DNA of 64,000 bases from Planctomycetota bacterium (GTDB taxonomy: Bacteria; Planctomycetota; Phycisphaerae; Phycisphaerales; UBA5793). The stretch lies in contig JABFGK010000001.1 of NCBI GenBank assembly GCA_013112555.1, forward strand, positions 2,144,581 through 2,208,580, read 5' to 3'. The notes under the pieces were generated by a model, which had not been told where the DNA came from, did not search any database, and saw nothing but the letters and a program-made list of their open reading frames with translations. Shown one piece after another: positions 15,154 through 23,909 of the stretch. The position numbers were made by a program, and so were the translations under genes. The number at the start of each line of letters is the position of its first letter. Positions within the stretch are counted from its first letter, which is position 1.

Positions 15154-17805
15154 TTACGGGAGGATCTCAGCAGTGATTTCGTTCGACCGGACCGAGGCGC
15201 TGCCCTGCGGACCGCGACGGACGATTGCCTGCGTATGGACGGTCTTGCCGACCGGTGCGTTGCCCGGAATCATGACATTGAGCCGGGCAATACCGTTGCC
15301 GTCGGCGGTGGTGTCCCCGATTAGTTTGACAGGATCAATCAAGTCAAGACAGAGTCCACCGAGGCCGGGCGGGCAGGCACCGTTGCCGGCGTTGGCCAGG
15401 CTATAGGCAACATAGACTTTTTCGAGCGGGAGGACATCGTCGACGATAAACGTCGCCGGGAAGCCGCGTCGCAGATCGCTCTGCCGCAATACAAGGTCCT
15501 TGCGAACCGAGTCACCGATGCCGCGAAGCATGATGATGCCGGGATACCAGTAGCGGCCGTTGTTCACCTGAGCAAGAACGGCTGCATCGCGGACGCCATC
15601 GCCGTCGAAGTCGCCGAACTTCATGTCCACGGCCTGTTCAGCCACGCCGTACCGAACCATATTCCGGTACGTCCCATCTCCGTTGCCCTGCCAGAAGGAC
15701 ATGTCCTGCGGAGAGAAGTTGACAGTCATGGCATCAAGGGCGTCATCGCCATCAACGTCTGCCAAGGTCATGGAACTATTGTGATCAATGTAGCCGTATG
15801 AGCCGTAGTAATGCTCGGCCAGGAAGAAGTTTCCGTCACCGCGGCCTCGTCGAATCGTCAGGCCCTTGCCGTCGAGGTTGTAGATAACGCTGAAGTCGAG
15901 GTTCAAATCGCCGTCGATATAGCCTGATGCGAATGTTCGGGCATCACGTCCGGTTGACACGGTGTTGGGCAACTGAAATGTGCCGTCGCCATTGCCGTTG
16001 CTGATGGCAGCATACCCCTGGATTCCGGAGTTCGACAGCGCGTCGATCACTTCGTCGCCGGTGAAGTCACCGCCGCCGACCACCGTCAAGAAGTTATCCA
16101 CCGGTGAATCGACGGGTGCACCGAAACGACCGGTGCCGTCGTTACGCATGACGGCGATATCGAATCCGGTCGAGATCATCAGGTCAGCATCGGTGTCATT
16201 ATCGAGGTCGTAGCATTCGAAGTAGGCTGCGCCGAGGACGTTGCCGACTGATGTTGAAGCGCCGAAGTTTCCATTCCCGTCATTCATGCGTCGGCTGAAG
16301 CGGGAATCGCCGTCAAGCCAGATGATGTCGAGGTCGCGATCGCCGTCCAGGTCAACGAGTCGTACAACGGTGGGGTAGGTGCTATGGGAGTAGTCGTCGA
16401 TGGCACCGAACGTTCCGTCTCCGTTGTTCTTGCGAACGCTGATGCCGTGTTGCCCGGCAAAGTCAGCCCGGTAGCCGGTGACGACGTCGAGGTCGCCGTC
16501 ACCGTCTATGTCTCCGGACTGAAGATTCGTTGGAAACGCCGGGGCCAGACCGGGGGAGGTCATATCGATCGGGGTCGGCTGGATGAAGGAACCGTCACCC
16601 GGGTTGAGATACACACACGCTTCGAGCGAGCCGGCTGCCACCACCGTGACATCGAGGTCCGTATCACCGTCCATCTGCGAGGTGACGACAACAACCGGCG
16701 ACTCGCCGGCCCGGTATTTCCGTGGGGTTCCAAAGCCGCCGGTCCCGTCGCTGGGCACGAGAAACCAGTTGTCTGAAGACCCGGTGGCTGTGAGGATATC
16801 AGGCCAGTCATCGCCGGTGACGTCGGCCGTATGAAGCCCGATCCCGGAGTTGGTGTATGCATTGAGGCTGATGGTCTCAGGTTGTGCAAACGTGCCGTCT
16901 CCGTTGTTCCGCCACAAGCCGATCGCACCGCTCCCGAATCCGCCGGACGACTCATGCGAATAGAACACATCCATGTCCTGATCGAGATCAATGTCGGCTG
17001 CATGAACGGTCGGGAAAAGTCGGATTGAGCCGGCGTCAATACCGGGATACACACTGTCGATCGAGAAGGTCCCGCCGTTATTCTGAACCAGGGTCCACTT
17101 ATTCGTCTTGTGCCCGACGATCAGGTCGTCAAACGTATCATTGTTCAGATCGCCCGATGAAATCGAATAGGTCCCATCGTCGACCGTCAGGACCGTTGGC
17201 GTTCCGAACAGGCCGGTTCCGGTGTTTGGCAGGATGGCAATCGTGTTGGCGTATTCGATGTAGCGCTCGTGTGCCACGGCGACGTCCAGGTCGTTGTCGT
17301 GATCCCAATCGCCCACGGTGATGCTGCTTGGTCCGGTCCGCCCGGCCGACGATGAGCCGGCATAGGAGAAGTTCCCCTGCCCGTCGTTGCGCCACAGTGA
17401 GACAGCGCTGCCTTCAAACAATCTGCCGGTTTCACACACGACAATGTCCGTATCACCGTCGTTGTCGAAATCCCCGACTTCAAGGTCCAGTCCTTCGGTC
17501 ACGGTCTCATAGAAGACCGGTGGCAGATAGCCGCCGACTCCATCGCCGAAGAGGATCGACAAGTGTGCCGTTCCTCCCCAACTCGTCGTAGCCAGATCAG
17601 GAACCTGGTCTTTGTTGAAGTCAGCAACCCTGGCTCCATACGGCCCGATCCCCTGTGGGTAGACGCCGGTGTCATATCCAATCCACGGGACATCAAAGAG
17701 CGGAGGATTCAGTTGGCCCGAAGCCGGGTGGTTTGCCACCGCGACGATGCCAGCCAGCGCGCCGATACCGGCGAGCAGTCTGCGTGATCTGATGTGGTGC
17801 CTCAT
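15154..17805 (-). CDS. Secreted FG-GAP/VCBS repeat protein (first of tandem pair)
   Basis: From ATG 17805 (GGAGAC site eight bases upstream) the product is 883 residues, the same length as its downstream paralogue. A signal peptide occupies ~residues 1-31 (to NHPASGQ). About a dozen FG-GAP/VCBS repeats follow with calcium loops such as DIDGDGDLDVV and DLDQDMDVFYSHE. The final ~100 residues hold the shared C-terminal domain (DLRRGFPATF ... LGGLCLDLID ... TQAIVRRGPQG). A start 15 bases earlier (17820) is also possible. The pair probably arose by tandem duplication but has diverged strongly between repeats. It is likely an extracellular structural or binding protein. Confidence 0.85.
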   Translation of the reverse strand: MRHHIRSRRLLAGIGALAGIVAVANHPASGQLNPPLFDVPWIGYDTGVYPQGIGPYGARVADFNKDQVPDLATTSWGGTAHLSILFGDGVGGYLPPVFYETVTEGLDLEVGDFDNDGDTDIVVCETGRLFEGSAVSLWRNDGQGNFSYAGSSSAGRTGPSSITVGDWDHDNDLDVAVAHERYIEYANTIAILPNTGTGLFGTPTVLTVDDGTYSISSGDLNNDTFDDLIVGHKTNKWTLVQNNGGTFSIDSVYPGIDAGSIRLFPTVHAADIDLDQDMDVFYSHESSGGFGSGAIGLWRNNGDGTFAQPETISLNAYTNSGIGLHTADVTGDDWPDILTATGSSDNWFLVPSDGTGGFGTPRKYRAGESPVVVVTSQMDGDTDLDVTVVAAGSLEACVYLNPGDGSFIQPTPIDMTSPGLAPAFPTNLQSGDIDGDGDLDVVTGYRADFAGQHGISVRKNNGDGTFGAIDDYSHSTYPTVVRLVDLDGDRDLDIIWLDGDSRFSRRMNDGNGNFGASTSVGNVLGAAYFECYDLDNDTDADLMISTGFDIAVMRNDGTGRFGAPVDSPVDNFLTVVGGGDFTGDEVIDALSNSGIQGYAAISNGNGDGTFQLPNTVSTGRDARTFASGYIDGDLNLDFSVIYNLDGKGLTIRRGRGDGNFFLAEHYYGSYGYIDHNSSMTLADVDGDDALDAMTVNFSPQDMSFWQGNGDGTYRNMVRYGVAEQAVDMKFGDFDGDGVRDAAVLAQVNNGRYWYPGIIMLRGIGDSVRKDLVLRQSDLRRGFPATFIVDDVLPLEKVYVAYSLANAGNGACPPGLGGLCLDLIDPVKLIGDTTADGNGIARLNVMIPGNAPVGKTVHTQAIVRRGPQGSASVRSNEITAEILP

Positions 17806-18176
17806 TATCTCTGTCTCCACAATCGTTGTGGTTAGAACAACACAGCCACCAGCCCGAGCAGGGGCGTCAGCTCATTGTCGTTCAACTGTTTGTGTGGGCG
17901 TTTGAGCAGTGCCATCTCAAATAAGCCACGGGGAGGGAAGTGCCAGGCGAGTCGTTTCGGGTCCACCCGATCCATCGCCAAGCACACCAAACCTAATGCA
18001 ACAACCGTGCCTTACAAGTCAGGGACTTGAATAAAGGCAAAAAACGTCCCTCAAGATCAGATAGGGGCGGTTCAACAGGTTGGATGACACGGATCAATAC
18101 GTTCAGATGGAAACAGCGGCGGAAGTTTTAGCCAGCCGGGATCCGATCGAGTCAGGCAGCACGACGCGCAGCCCGG
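17806..18176. other. Intergenic region upstream of the FG-GAP pair
   Basis: No gene is supported in these 371 bases. The part next to 17805 should contain the promoter of the FG-GAP operon. A short inverted repeat (AGGGAC at 18021-18026, GTCCCT at 18046-18051) with an A-rich loop may belong to the 3' end of the MaoC gene's transcript, but it is weak. Confidence 0.4.
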
Positions 18177-18845
18177 TCACGATTCGTGTGGGCTGCCGCA
18201 GGTTCTCGACGAGGCCGGCTGCGCGCGACCGGTGACGACCACGGGGGACTCGGCCCGCTTTGCCCGCTTCCCATCAAGCCCGAGGCGTCGGCGTGCTGCG
18301 CGGCCTGAGATTCGCTGAATGAGGACGACAAGTGTCGTTTTCAGGAGGATGTCCTCATCGTTTTCATCAGCATTCCCGTCAGGCGTCACACGATGGAGCA
18401 CCGCTTCATACGTCACGAGCCCACGTTTCGGGTGGGGCTCACGCTCCTTGTCGATGACTTCAACGGTGAAGTACACCTGATCGCCGAAGTAGGCCGCCTT
18501 GAGAAACTCGGTGTCGGCACTGACAAAGGCGATGGTATTGCCATAGGTATAGGCCGATTTGTGGTACTGCCCGATGGCGAGCGAAAAGAGATACGCCCCG
18601 TGGACGATGCGTTTGCGGAACGAGGTCCAGCGAGCAAAGCCTTCATCCATGTGCAGCGGGTTGTAGTCCCCGGTCAGGGAGGCGAATTGACCCCCATCCT
18701 CGTCCGTCAATGTGATGACGTTGTGTGGGTAATCACACAGGCGATCACCGAGTTCGATGTCGTCCCACGAGCGGCCGACATACTCAGGCAGAAACGATTC
18801 ACCCAGTATATCTGGGATGGGCTTGGTCACCATGTCTGAGGGCAT
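18177..18845 (-). CDS. MaoC-family (R)-specific enoyl-CoA hydratase-like protein
   Basis: From ATG 18845 (AAGGTGG seven bases upstream) the product is 222 residues. Residues ~30-165 form a single hot-dog MaoC domain with the hydratase motif LTGDYNPLHMDEGFA (the Asp and His of the catalytic pair) followed by RIVHGAYLFSLAIGQ. MaoC hydratases add water to trans-2-enoyl-CoA esters in fatty-acid or PHA metabolism. The C-terminal ~45 residues are basic and Arg-rich (RISGRAARRRLG) and not part of the domain. A 25-residue N-terminal extension to 18920 is open but Pro/Arg-rich and unlikely. No functional neighbours are evident. Confidence 0.8.
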   Translation of the reverse strand: MPSDMVTKPIPDILGESFLPEYVGRSWDDIELGDRLCDYPHNVITLTDEDGGQFASLTGDYNPLHMDEGFARWTSFRKRIVHGAYLFSLAIGQYHKSAYTYGNTIAFVSADTEFLKAAYFGDQVYFTVEVIDKEREPHPKRGLVTYEAVLHRVTPDGNADENDEDILLKTTLVVLIQRISGRAARRRLGLDGKRAKRAESPVVVTGRAQPASSRTCGSPHES

Positions 18846-19177
18846 ACTCAACCACCTTGCGAGCACCAAGTGTCTGGGGGAGGGAGGAGGAGGGCGCAGC
18901 GCTGTTCCCGCCCGATTCACACTGTTCCAGTCTGTGCGGCTCCCCGGTTCAGGTCATGCTACACGCCAACCACTGCATCTGCAAGTTGAACCGGACACTG
19001 AGGTATCCGTTGCCGGGTACATTCAGCATTTTCAGAGATCGCGTAAGTACTTAGAGCATACGAAGAAATGATGTCGAAATCATCCTCAGCAATGGCAACA
19101 GCAGGGGATCGGCACGACAGAGGGTGACCTGCCAACGCGTTGGGTACGACCGATAATGGAGGGGCAATCACAGCGCG
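18846..19177. other. Intergenic region between the GGDEF and MaoC genes
   Basis: These 332 bases contain no supported gene. They should hold the promoter of the MaoC gene near 18850-18950 and the 3' end of the GGDEF gene. A 70-codon minus-strand ORF here has no ribosome binding site or recognisable sequence. Confidence 0.4.
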
Positions 19178-20278
19178 CTAGGCAGCATTCGGCTTGGGTG
19201 CGTTGTCGCTCCGGCTCATCCGCACTGCATTGGAACGATCGTCTGGGAAATCCAGGGAAGTTACTGCGTCAGGCTTCCAGGAGCAACAAAAACGGCCTCC
19301 CCCTTGGTTCTTTGCTCTCTGCAGGGCTATCAGAGCCTCGCCAAGATACGATTCAGAGGTGCTGGTTCGACTCTGCCGCAGGCTGGCTGCACCGACGCTG
19401 AGGCTCGGTTTCCAACCCGACTTCTTTTCCGACCAGATTCTCGTCACCTGAATGAAATGCCGACTGATTCGGCGTACCACGGTGTGGACCTGATGGGGCT
19501 CGAGGTCCTGAAACAGGACGAGAAAGCACCCGCCGCCATATCGAAACGCCAGGTCACTCTCGCGCAGGACCGAACGGAGCGACGCAGCGAGTCTGATGAG
19601 CATGTCATCCCCGGCATCGCGACCGCAGTGGTCATTGAGCACATGCATGTGATCGGCATCGACAAGAATGGCCACGATCTCCGTACTCCGTGCCCGGCAC
19701 GATTCAAGCAGCGACGGGAGGGCCGCCTCAATGGCACGTCGATTCGGGATATCGGTCAGTGCATCGGTGTGCGCCAGCCGGTCGAGATGCGCGGTGGCAC
19801 GGGCCACCTGCACGCGGATGGCATCGTCCATCGTCCGTCGCAATCGTGCTGCTTCCGCATAGTGCGCATACGAATCAACAATCATCCGATGCACTTCGCG
19901 GCTTGTTTGCCCGAGCAGATCCGGCTCATCAAGTTTGAGATGGTCATACGAATCGGAGCGAGACTGGTACCGAAAGGCACGCAGGCGCCGCAGATACTCC
20001 ATCCAGCGCTTTTCGAGTTGGGTGCAGGGGCGTAGGAGGAGCAGCCAGCCGGCCATCCCGCCGCCGATCAGCCCGAACGTGGCTGCAATCAGCGACACCG
20101 CAAAGGTCGAGGTATCGCGAGAGGAGATGGCATGATACATCGAGAGGCTGATCCCGGATGCCAGCAGTGAGACGAGCAGACTCCCGCGCAGTGGCCTGAG
20201 TCTCATACTCGTCGATGAACGGGCCTCTTGGAGCCGGCTCTTCCGGCACCCTTCTGATGGAACATCATCATTCGGCAT
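19178..20278 (-). CDS. Membrane GGDEF-domain protein with degenerate active site
   Basis: This 366-residue protein has two hydrophobic segments at ~33-50 and ~60-82, a helical linker, and a GGDEF fold from ~residue 165 (HTDALTDIPNRRAIEAAL) to 310. The active-site loop reads RYGGGCF where diguanylate cyclases have RYGGDEF, so the metal-binding and catalytic acidic residues are lost. The upstream VDADHMHVLND retains the first metal Asp. It is therefore probably not an active c-di-GMP synthase; it may bind GTP or c-di-GMP or act as a scaffold. An internal start at 20206 (MRLRPLRGS) would place the first membrane helix closer to the N-terminus. Confidence 0.8.
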   Translation of the reverse strand: MPNDDVPSEGCRKSRLQEARSSTSMRLRPLRGSLLVSLLASGISLSMYHAISSRDTSTFAVSLIAATFGLIGGGMAGWLLLLRPCTQLEKRWMEYLRRLRAFRYQSRSDSYDHLKLDEPDLLGQTSREVHRMIVDSYAHYAEAARLRRTMDDAIRVQVARATAHLDRLAHTDALTDIPNRRAIEAALPSLLESCRARSTEIVAILVDADHMHVLNDHCGRDAGDDMLIRLAASLRSVLRESDLAFRYGGGCFLVLFQDLEPHQVHTVVRRISRHFIQVTRIWSEKKSGWKPSLSVGAASLRQSRTSTSESYLGEALIALQRAKNQGGGRFCCSWKPDAVTSLDFPDDRSNAVRMSRSDNAPKPNAA

Positions 20279-20447
20279 GGCAACGTCCGATAGCCGATAG
20301 TCGGCTCACTCGATTCCTCAGATTCGACCATGCAGCAGAATACAGGCACGGCGATCGCGCACGGTCTACTGCTGGACACGTATCGAGAATCGGTCAGATT
20401 GCAGTGAATCTTGAGCGGCGTGCGTACGGGCGCGCGGTGCGGCGGTG

Positions 20448-21332
20448 TCAAATCCCTGACGGATGCCAGATTGTTTTGAAGTCGATCAGCGGCTCAATCC
20501 ACCACGGGCTGTGACAGGCTGACTCATCGTACCAGCCCTCCGGCTCAGCAATGGCACGGACGACGACCCGCTTCAGGTTTTCTGCTGATCCGGCACGCAG
20601 GCGTTCGGCTTGCTCGCCCGGGAGGTTTGCTGCATGGATCGCCCCGATCTCACGATGCCCGGCAAAGTGCTCGACCAGCTCGGATCGAAGCCCGGTCAGC
20701 AGATTCACGACACCGGCCGGCACATCACTCGTGGCACACACTTCGCCGACGATGGCCGTCGCCAGGGGATGGGCCTCGCTCCCAAGTGCCACGACCGTGT
20801 TGCCGGCACAGAGGGCCGGCGCGATCAATGACACCAGTCCGAGCAGCGGCAGTGCATCGGGCGCCACGACTCCGACGACGCCGATTGCCTCAGGGACCGT
20901 GAAGTTGTAATGGGGTCCGGCCACGGGATTGTGCGTTCCCAGCATCTGGCTGAACTTGTCCGTCCAGCCGGCATAGGACACGAGACGGTCGATCGCAGCC
21001 TGGACTTCTCGTGCGGCCGCCTCACACCCATCATCAACCGTTGAGGCAATGACATCAGTAAACTCGCCGGCCCGGGCTTCCAGCATCTCAGCCATCCGGT
21101 AGAGAATCTGCCCGCGGTTGTAAGCCGATCGCCCGGCCCAACCCGACTGGGCTGCGGAGGCAGCCTCCACGGCATTGCGCAGATCCTTGCGCGACGCGCG
21201 ACAGACATGCGCCAGTGCCTGGCCGTTGAGCCCATCGATCTTGATCGATCGCCCGGACTCCGTCCGTGGGAACTGGCCGTTGATAAACAGTTTGTAGGTC
21301 TTGAGAACCATGAGTCTCTGCTTTTGTTCCAT
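20448..21332 (-). CDS. Short aldehyde-dehydrogenase-like protein lacking the catalytic domain
   Basis: The 294 residues align with the N-terminal NAD-binding part of aldehyde dehydrogenases: KTYKLFINGQFPRTESGR, the AGWTDKFSQMLG segment, and VVGVVAPDALPLLGLVSLIAPALCAGNTVVAL. It then stops being ALDH-like near residue 235 and ends with IDFKTIWHPSGI. The catalytic Cys and the ELGGKSP glutamate motif are absent. It starts 21 bases after the full-length ALDH gene and is probably co-transcribed with it and deoC. It may be a regulatory or structural partner of the active enzyme. The clean ending and intact frame argue against a random pseudogene. An internal ATG at 21311 is an alternative start. Confidence 0.7.
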   Translation of the reverse strand: MEQKQRLMVLKTYKLFINGQFPRTESGRSIKIDGLNGQALAHVCRASRKDLRNAVEAASAAQSGWAGRSAYNRGQILYRMAEMLEARAGEFTDVIASTVDDGCEAAAREVQAAIDRLVSYAGWTDKFSQMLGTHNPVAGPHYNFTVPEAIGVVGVVAPDALPLLGLVSLIAPALCAGNTVVALGSEAHPLATAIVGEVCATSDVPAGVVNLLTGLRSELVEHFAGHREIGAIHAANLPGEQAERLRAGSAENLKRVVVRAIAEPEGWYDESACHSPWWIEPLIDFKTIWHPSGI

Positions 21333-21353
21333 GCCGCTTTGCCCACTCGTTCC

Positions 21354-22811
21354 TTATAGTCGAACATACGCCCGCAGGCCCTGCATCCCGCCTTCGCGCC
21401 CGAATCCGCTCTCTTTGAAACCACCAAAGGGGCTACCCGGATCGAACTTGTTATACGTGTTGCACCAGACCACTCCGGCCTTCAGTTTCGTGGCAATATT
21501 GAATATCTTGGCTCCCTTGTCGGTCCAGATTCCTGCTGCGAGCCCGTACTTCGTATTGTTGGCTCGCTCGACCGCCTCCTTCGGCGTGCGGAACGTCATC
21601 ACGGCAAGGACCGGCCCGAAAATCTCCTCACGGGCAATCACATGGCTCGGCTGTACCCCGGTAAAAAAACACGGCCGGCACCAGAACCCGCGGTCGGGCA
21701 GTTCCGAATCCCCCGCGACCTGATGCAATACCGCACCCTCCTGCGGGCCGACCTCCAGGAAGTGTTTAATGCGCGCCAGTTGCTCGGCACTGTTAATGGC
21801 ACCGATGTCGGTATTCTTATCGAGCGGATCTCCGACTCGCAGCGATTTCATCCGCCACTCGAGTTTGCTCACGACCTCTTCAGCAATGCCCTCCTGCACG
21901 AGGACCCTCGACCCGGCACAACAGACATGCCCCTGATTGAAGTAGATCCCGCTGATGATTCCCTCCACGGCCTGATCGATCGGCGCATCATCAAAGAGGA
22001 TATTCGGGCTCTTGCCGCCGAGTTCGAGTGTGAGTGGGATGCCTCGCTTCGCGGCGATCTGCGCCAGGCGCTTGCCGACCTCCGTCGAGCCGGTAAAGGC
22101 GAGTTTGTCGATGGCATCACTGCCTGCCAGGGCAGCGCCGGCTTCGGGCCCGCCGGGGACGATGTTGACCACGCCGGGGGGGAGTCCGACTTCCTGCAGG
22201 ATGTCCGCCAGCCGGAGTGCCGTCAGGGGCGTTGTTTCTGCCGGTTTGAGTACCACCGTGTTCCCACATGCCAGGGCCGGTGCGATTTTCCATGCAGCCA
22301 TCAGGAGTGGGAAGTTCCACGGGATAATCTGAGCACAGACCCCGACCGGGGATGCCGTGCGCCCGCAAAACGCATATTCGAGTTTGTCGGCCCAGCCGGC
22401 GTAGTAAAAAAAGTGATGAGCCACGAGGGGGATGTCGACGTCGCGCGATTCCTTGATCGGCTTGCCGCCGTCCATCGTTTCCAGGATCGCCAACTCACGC
22501 GCCCGCTCCTGAATCCGGCGTGCGATTCGGAAGAGATACTTGCCCCGTTCCCGGCCGCTGAGGCCGGCCCAACCGGGCAATGCGTCTCGGGCGGCAGCGA
22601 TGGCCTTGTTCACATCATCGGCCCCGGCCTCAGCAACGTCGCTGAGTACCTGCTCGTTTGCCGGGCTGATCGATGATCGCCATTGGCCCGACGACGGGTC
22701 ACAGAACTCACCGCCGATGAAAAGGCCGTATCGGTCAGCAATCTCGATCGGCGCACTTTCCGGTGCTGGGGCATACTCCCATTTGCCGCTTTGTTCCGTC
22801 GTCCTGGTCAT
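21354..22811 (-). CDS. NAD(P)-dependent aldehyde dehydrogenase
   Basis: From ATG 22811 this is 485 residues, normal for the family. Visible motifs are the PWNFPLLMAAWKIAPALACG cofactor segment, FTGSTEVGK, the ELGGKSPNILFDDA motif carrying the general-base Glu, and the catalytic Cys in GHVCCAGSR (canonical GQxCxA). FGPVLAVMTF and FGGFKESGFGREGG lie near the C-terminus. It oxidises an aldehyde to an acid. Being 49 bases downstream of deoC, acetaldehyde from deoxyribose-5-phosphate cleavage is the natural candidate substrate (inference). A GTG start at 22832 is an alternative. Confidence 0.88.
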   Translation of the reverse strand: MTRTTEQSGKWEYAPAPESAPIEIADRYGLFIGGEFCDPSSGQWRSSISPANEQVLSDVAEAGADDVNKAIAAARDALPGWAGLSGRERGKYLFRIARRIQERARELAILETMDGGKPIKESRDVDIPLVAHHFFYYAGWADKLEYAFCGRTASPVGVCAQIIPWNFPLLMAAWKIAPALACGNTVVLKPAETTPLTALRLADILQEVGLPPGVVNIVPGGPEAGAALAGSDAIDKLAFTGSTEVGKRLAQIAAKRGIPLTLELGGKSPNILFDDAPIDQAVEGIISGIYFNQGHVCCAGSRVLVQEGIAEEVVSKLEWRMKSLRVGDPLDKNTDIGAINSAEQLARIKHFLEVGPQEGAVLHQVAGDSELPDRGFWCRPCFFTGVQPSHVIAREEIFGPVLAVMTFRTPKEAVERANNTKYGLAAGIWTDKGAKIFNIATKLKAGVVWCNTYNKFDPGSPFGGFKESGFGREGGMQGLRAYVRL

Positions 22812-22860
22812 CCAAGGCCACCGTCTTTCCACATGGAATCACCGTTCGTGCCGTTGAGCC

Positions 22861-23778
22861 TTATGAAACCGACGTGTCATAGCCGGCTGCATACGTCCCG
22901 GTGCTTAACTTGAGCGCTTGCCGCACGAGATCATTAACGAGGCTCGATGCCCCGAATCGGAACAGGTGGGGCGACAGCCAGTGCTCGTCGAGCGTTTCGC
23001 TCACCATCATGAGATAATGCAATGCTGACTTGGCCGTGCGAATCCCGCCTGCCGGCTTCATCCCGATGCGGACTCCGGTCGCCAGATAGTGGTCGCGGAT
23101 CGCCTCGAGCATGATCAACGTGACCGGCATCGTTGCTGCTGGTGACACCTTGCCGGTCGAGGTCTTGATAAACACCTCCCCGTCGGCCAGATCACCGTCT
23201 ACCGCAGCGGCTTCGATTGCCAGATCGCTGGCACGGCGAATGTGGTCATACGTTTCCAGTTCGCCGGTCTCAAGAATGATCTTGAGGTGGGCCGGGCCGC
23301 AGGCTTTTTTCACCTCACGGATTTCCTGTGCCACTTCGTCATACCGGCCGGCCAGGAAGGCTCCACGATTGATGACCATGTCGACCTCGTCGGCACCGTC
23401 AGCCACCACCTGCCGCACGTCAGCCAGACGCCCGTCCAGTGGATACTGGCCGCTCGGGAATGCCGTCGCGACGCTGGCCACCTTGACGCCGGACCCGGCC
23501 ACCGCTGCCTTGGCAGTACGCACCATCGAGGGGTACACACACACGGCAGCCACATGCGGCAATGCCGGTTCGATCTGGCCCCCCTCATGCGGGCAGACGG
23601 CCTTTCGGCACAGTGCTCTCACTTTCTCCGGTGTGTCCTTGCCCTCAAGTGTGGTCAGATCGACCATTGACACGGCCAGCCGCAGCCCGGCCCCCTTCAT
23701 GGTGGTCTTGATTGACCGCTTTGCAAACGAAGCGGCCCGTTCATCCACCATGACACGATCTACGAATCTGCTCCTCAT
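22861..23778 (-). CDS. deoC: Deoxyribose-phosphate aldolase
   Basis: The 305-residue product contains the class I aldolase core of DeoC: VCVYPSMVRTA (strand 2), GADEVDMVINRGAFLAG, KIILETGEL, and the Schiff-base lysine in FIKTSTGK near residue 202. KPAGGIRTAKSALHYL near 240 forms the phosphate-binding site. It cleaves 2-deoxyribose-5-phosphate into glyceraldehyde-3-phosphate and acetaldehyde for deoxynucleoside use. It is ~50 residues longer than E. coli DeoC at the N-terminus. It heads a three-gene operon with two ALDH-family genes, suggesting catabolism of deoxynucleosides with acetaldehyde removal. Confidence 0.93.
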   Translation of the reverse strand: MRSRFVDRVMVDERAASFAKRSIKTTMKGAGLRLAVSMVDLTTLEGKDTPEKVRALCRKAVCPHEGGQIEPALPHVAAVCVYPSMVRTAKAAVAGSGVKVASVATAFPSGQYPLDGRLADVRQVVADGADEVDMVINRGAFLAGRYDEVAQEIREVKKACGPAHLKIILETGELETYDHIRRASDLAIEAAAVDGDLADGEVFIKTSTGKVSPAATMPVTLIMLEAIRDHYLATGVRIGMKPAGGIRTAKSALHYLMMVSETLDEHWLSPHLFRFGASSLVNDLVRQALKLSTGTYAAGYDTSVS

Positions 23779-23909
23779 AACCGAGCAGTGTATGGCCCTG
23801 CAGGCATCCGGCCCATTCCGGGCACATCCTCTCGTTGGTGTGCACGACTGGCCCGCCGGGCTTGGCTGTCATACCCTTACAAATACCCAACGTGTACCGG
23901 ACCCACACC

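Noticed and set aside
12420..17905. Repeated short sequence units (such as GTCGCCGTTGTTC and GCCGTCACC) across the FG-GAP genes, looking like a tandem DNA repeat or CRISPR
   Set aside because: Spacing is irregular and follows the NNGDGTF and DxDxDGD codons of the protein repeats; it is coding repetition, not a CRISPR array.
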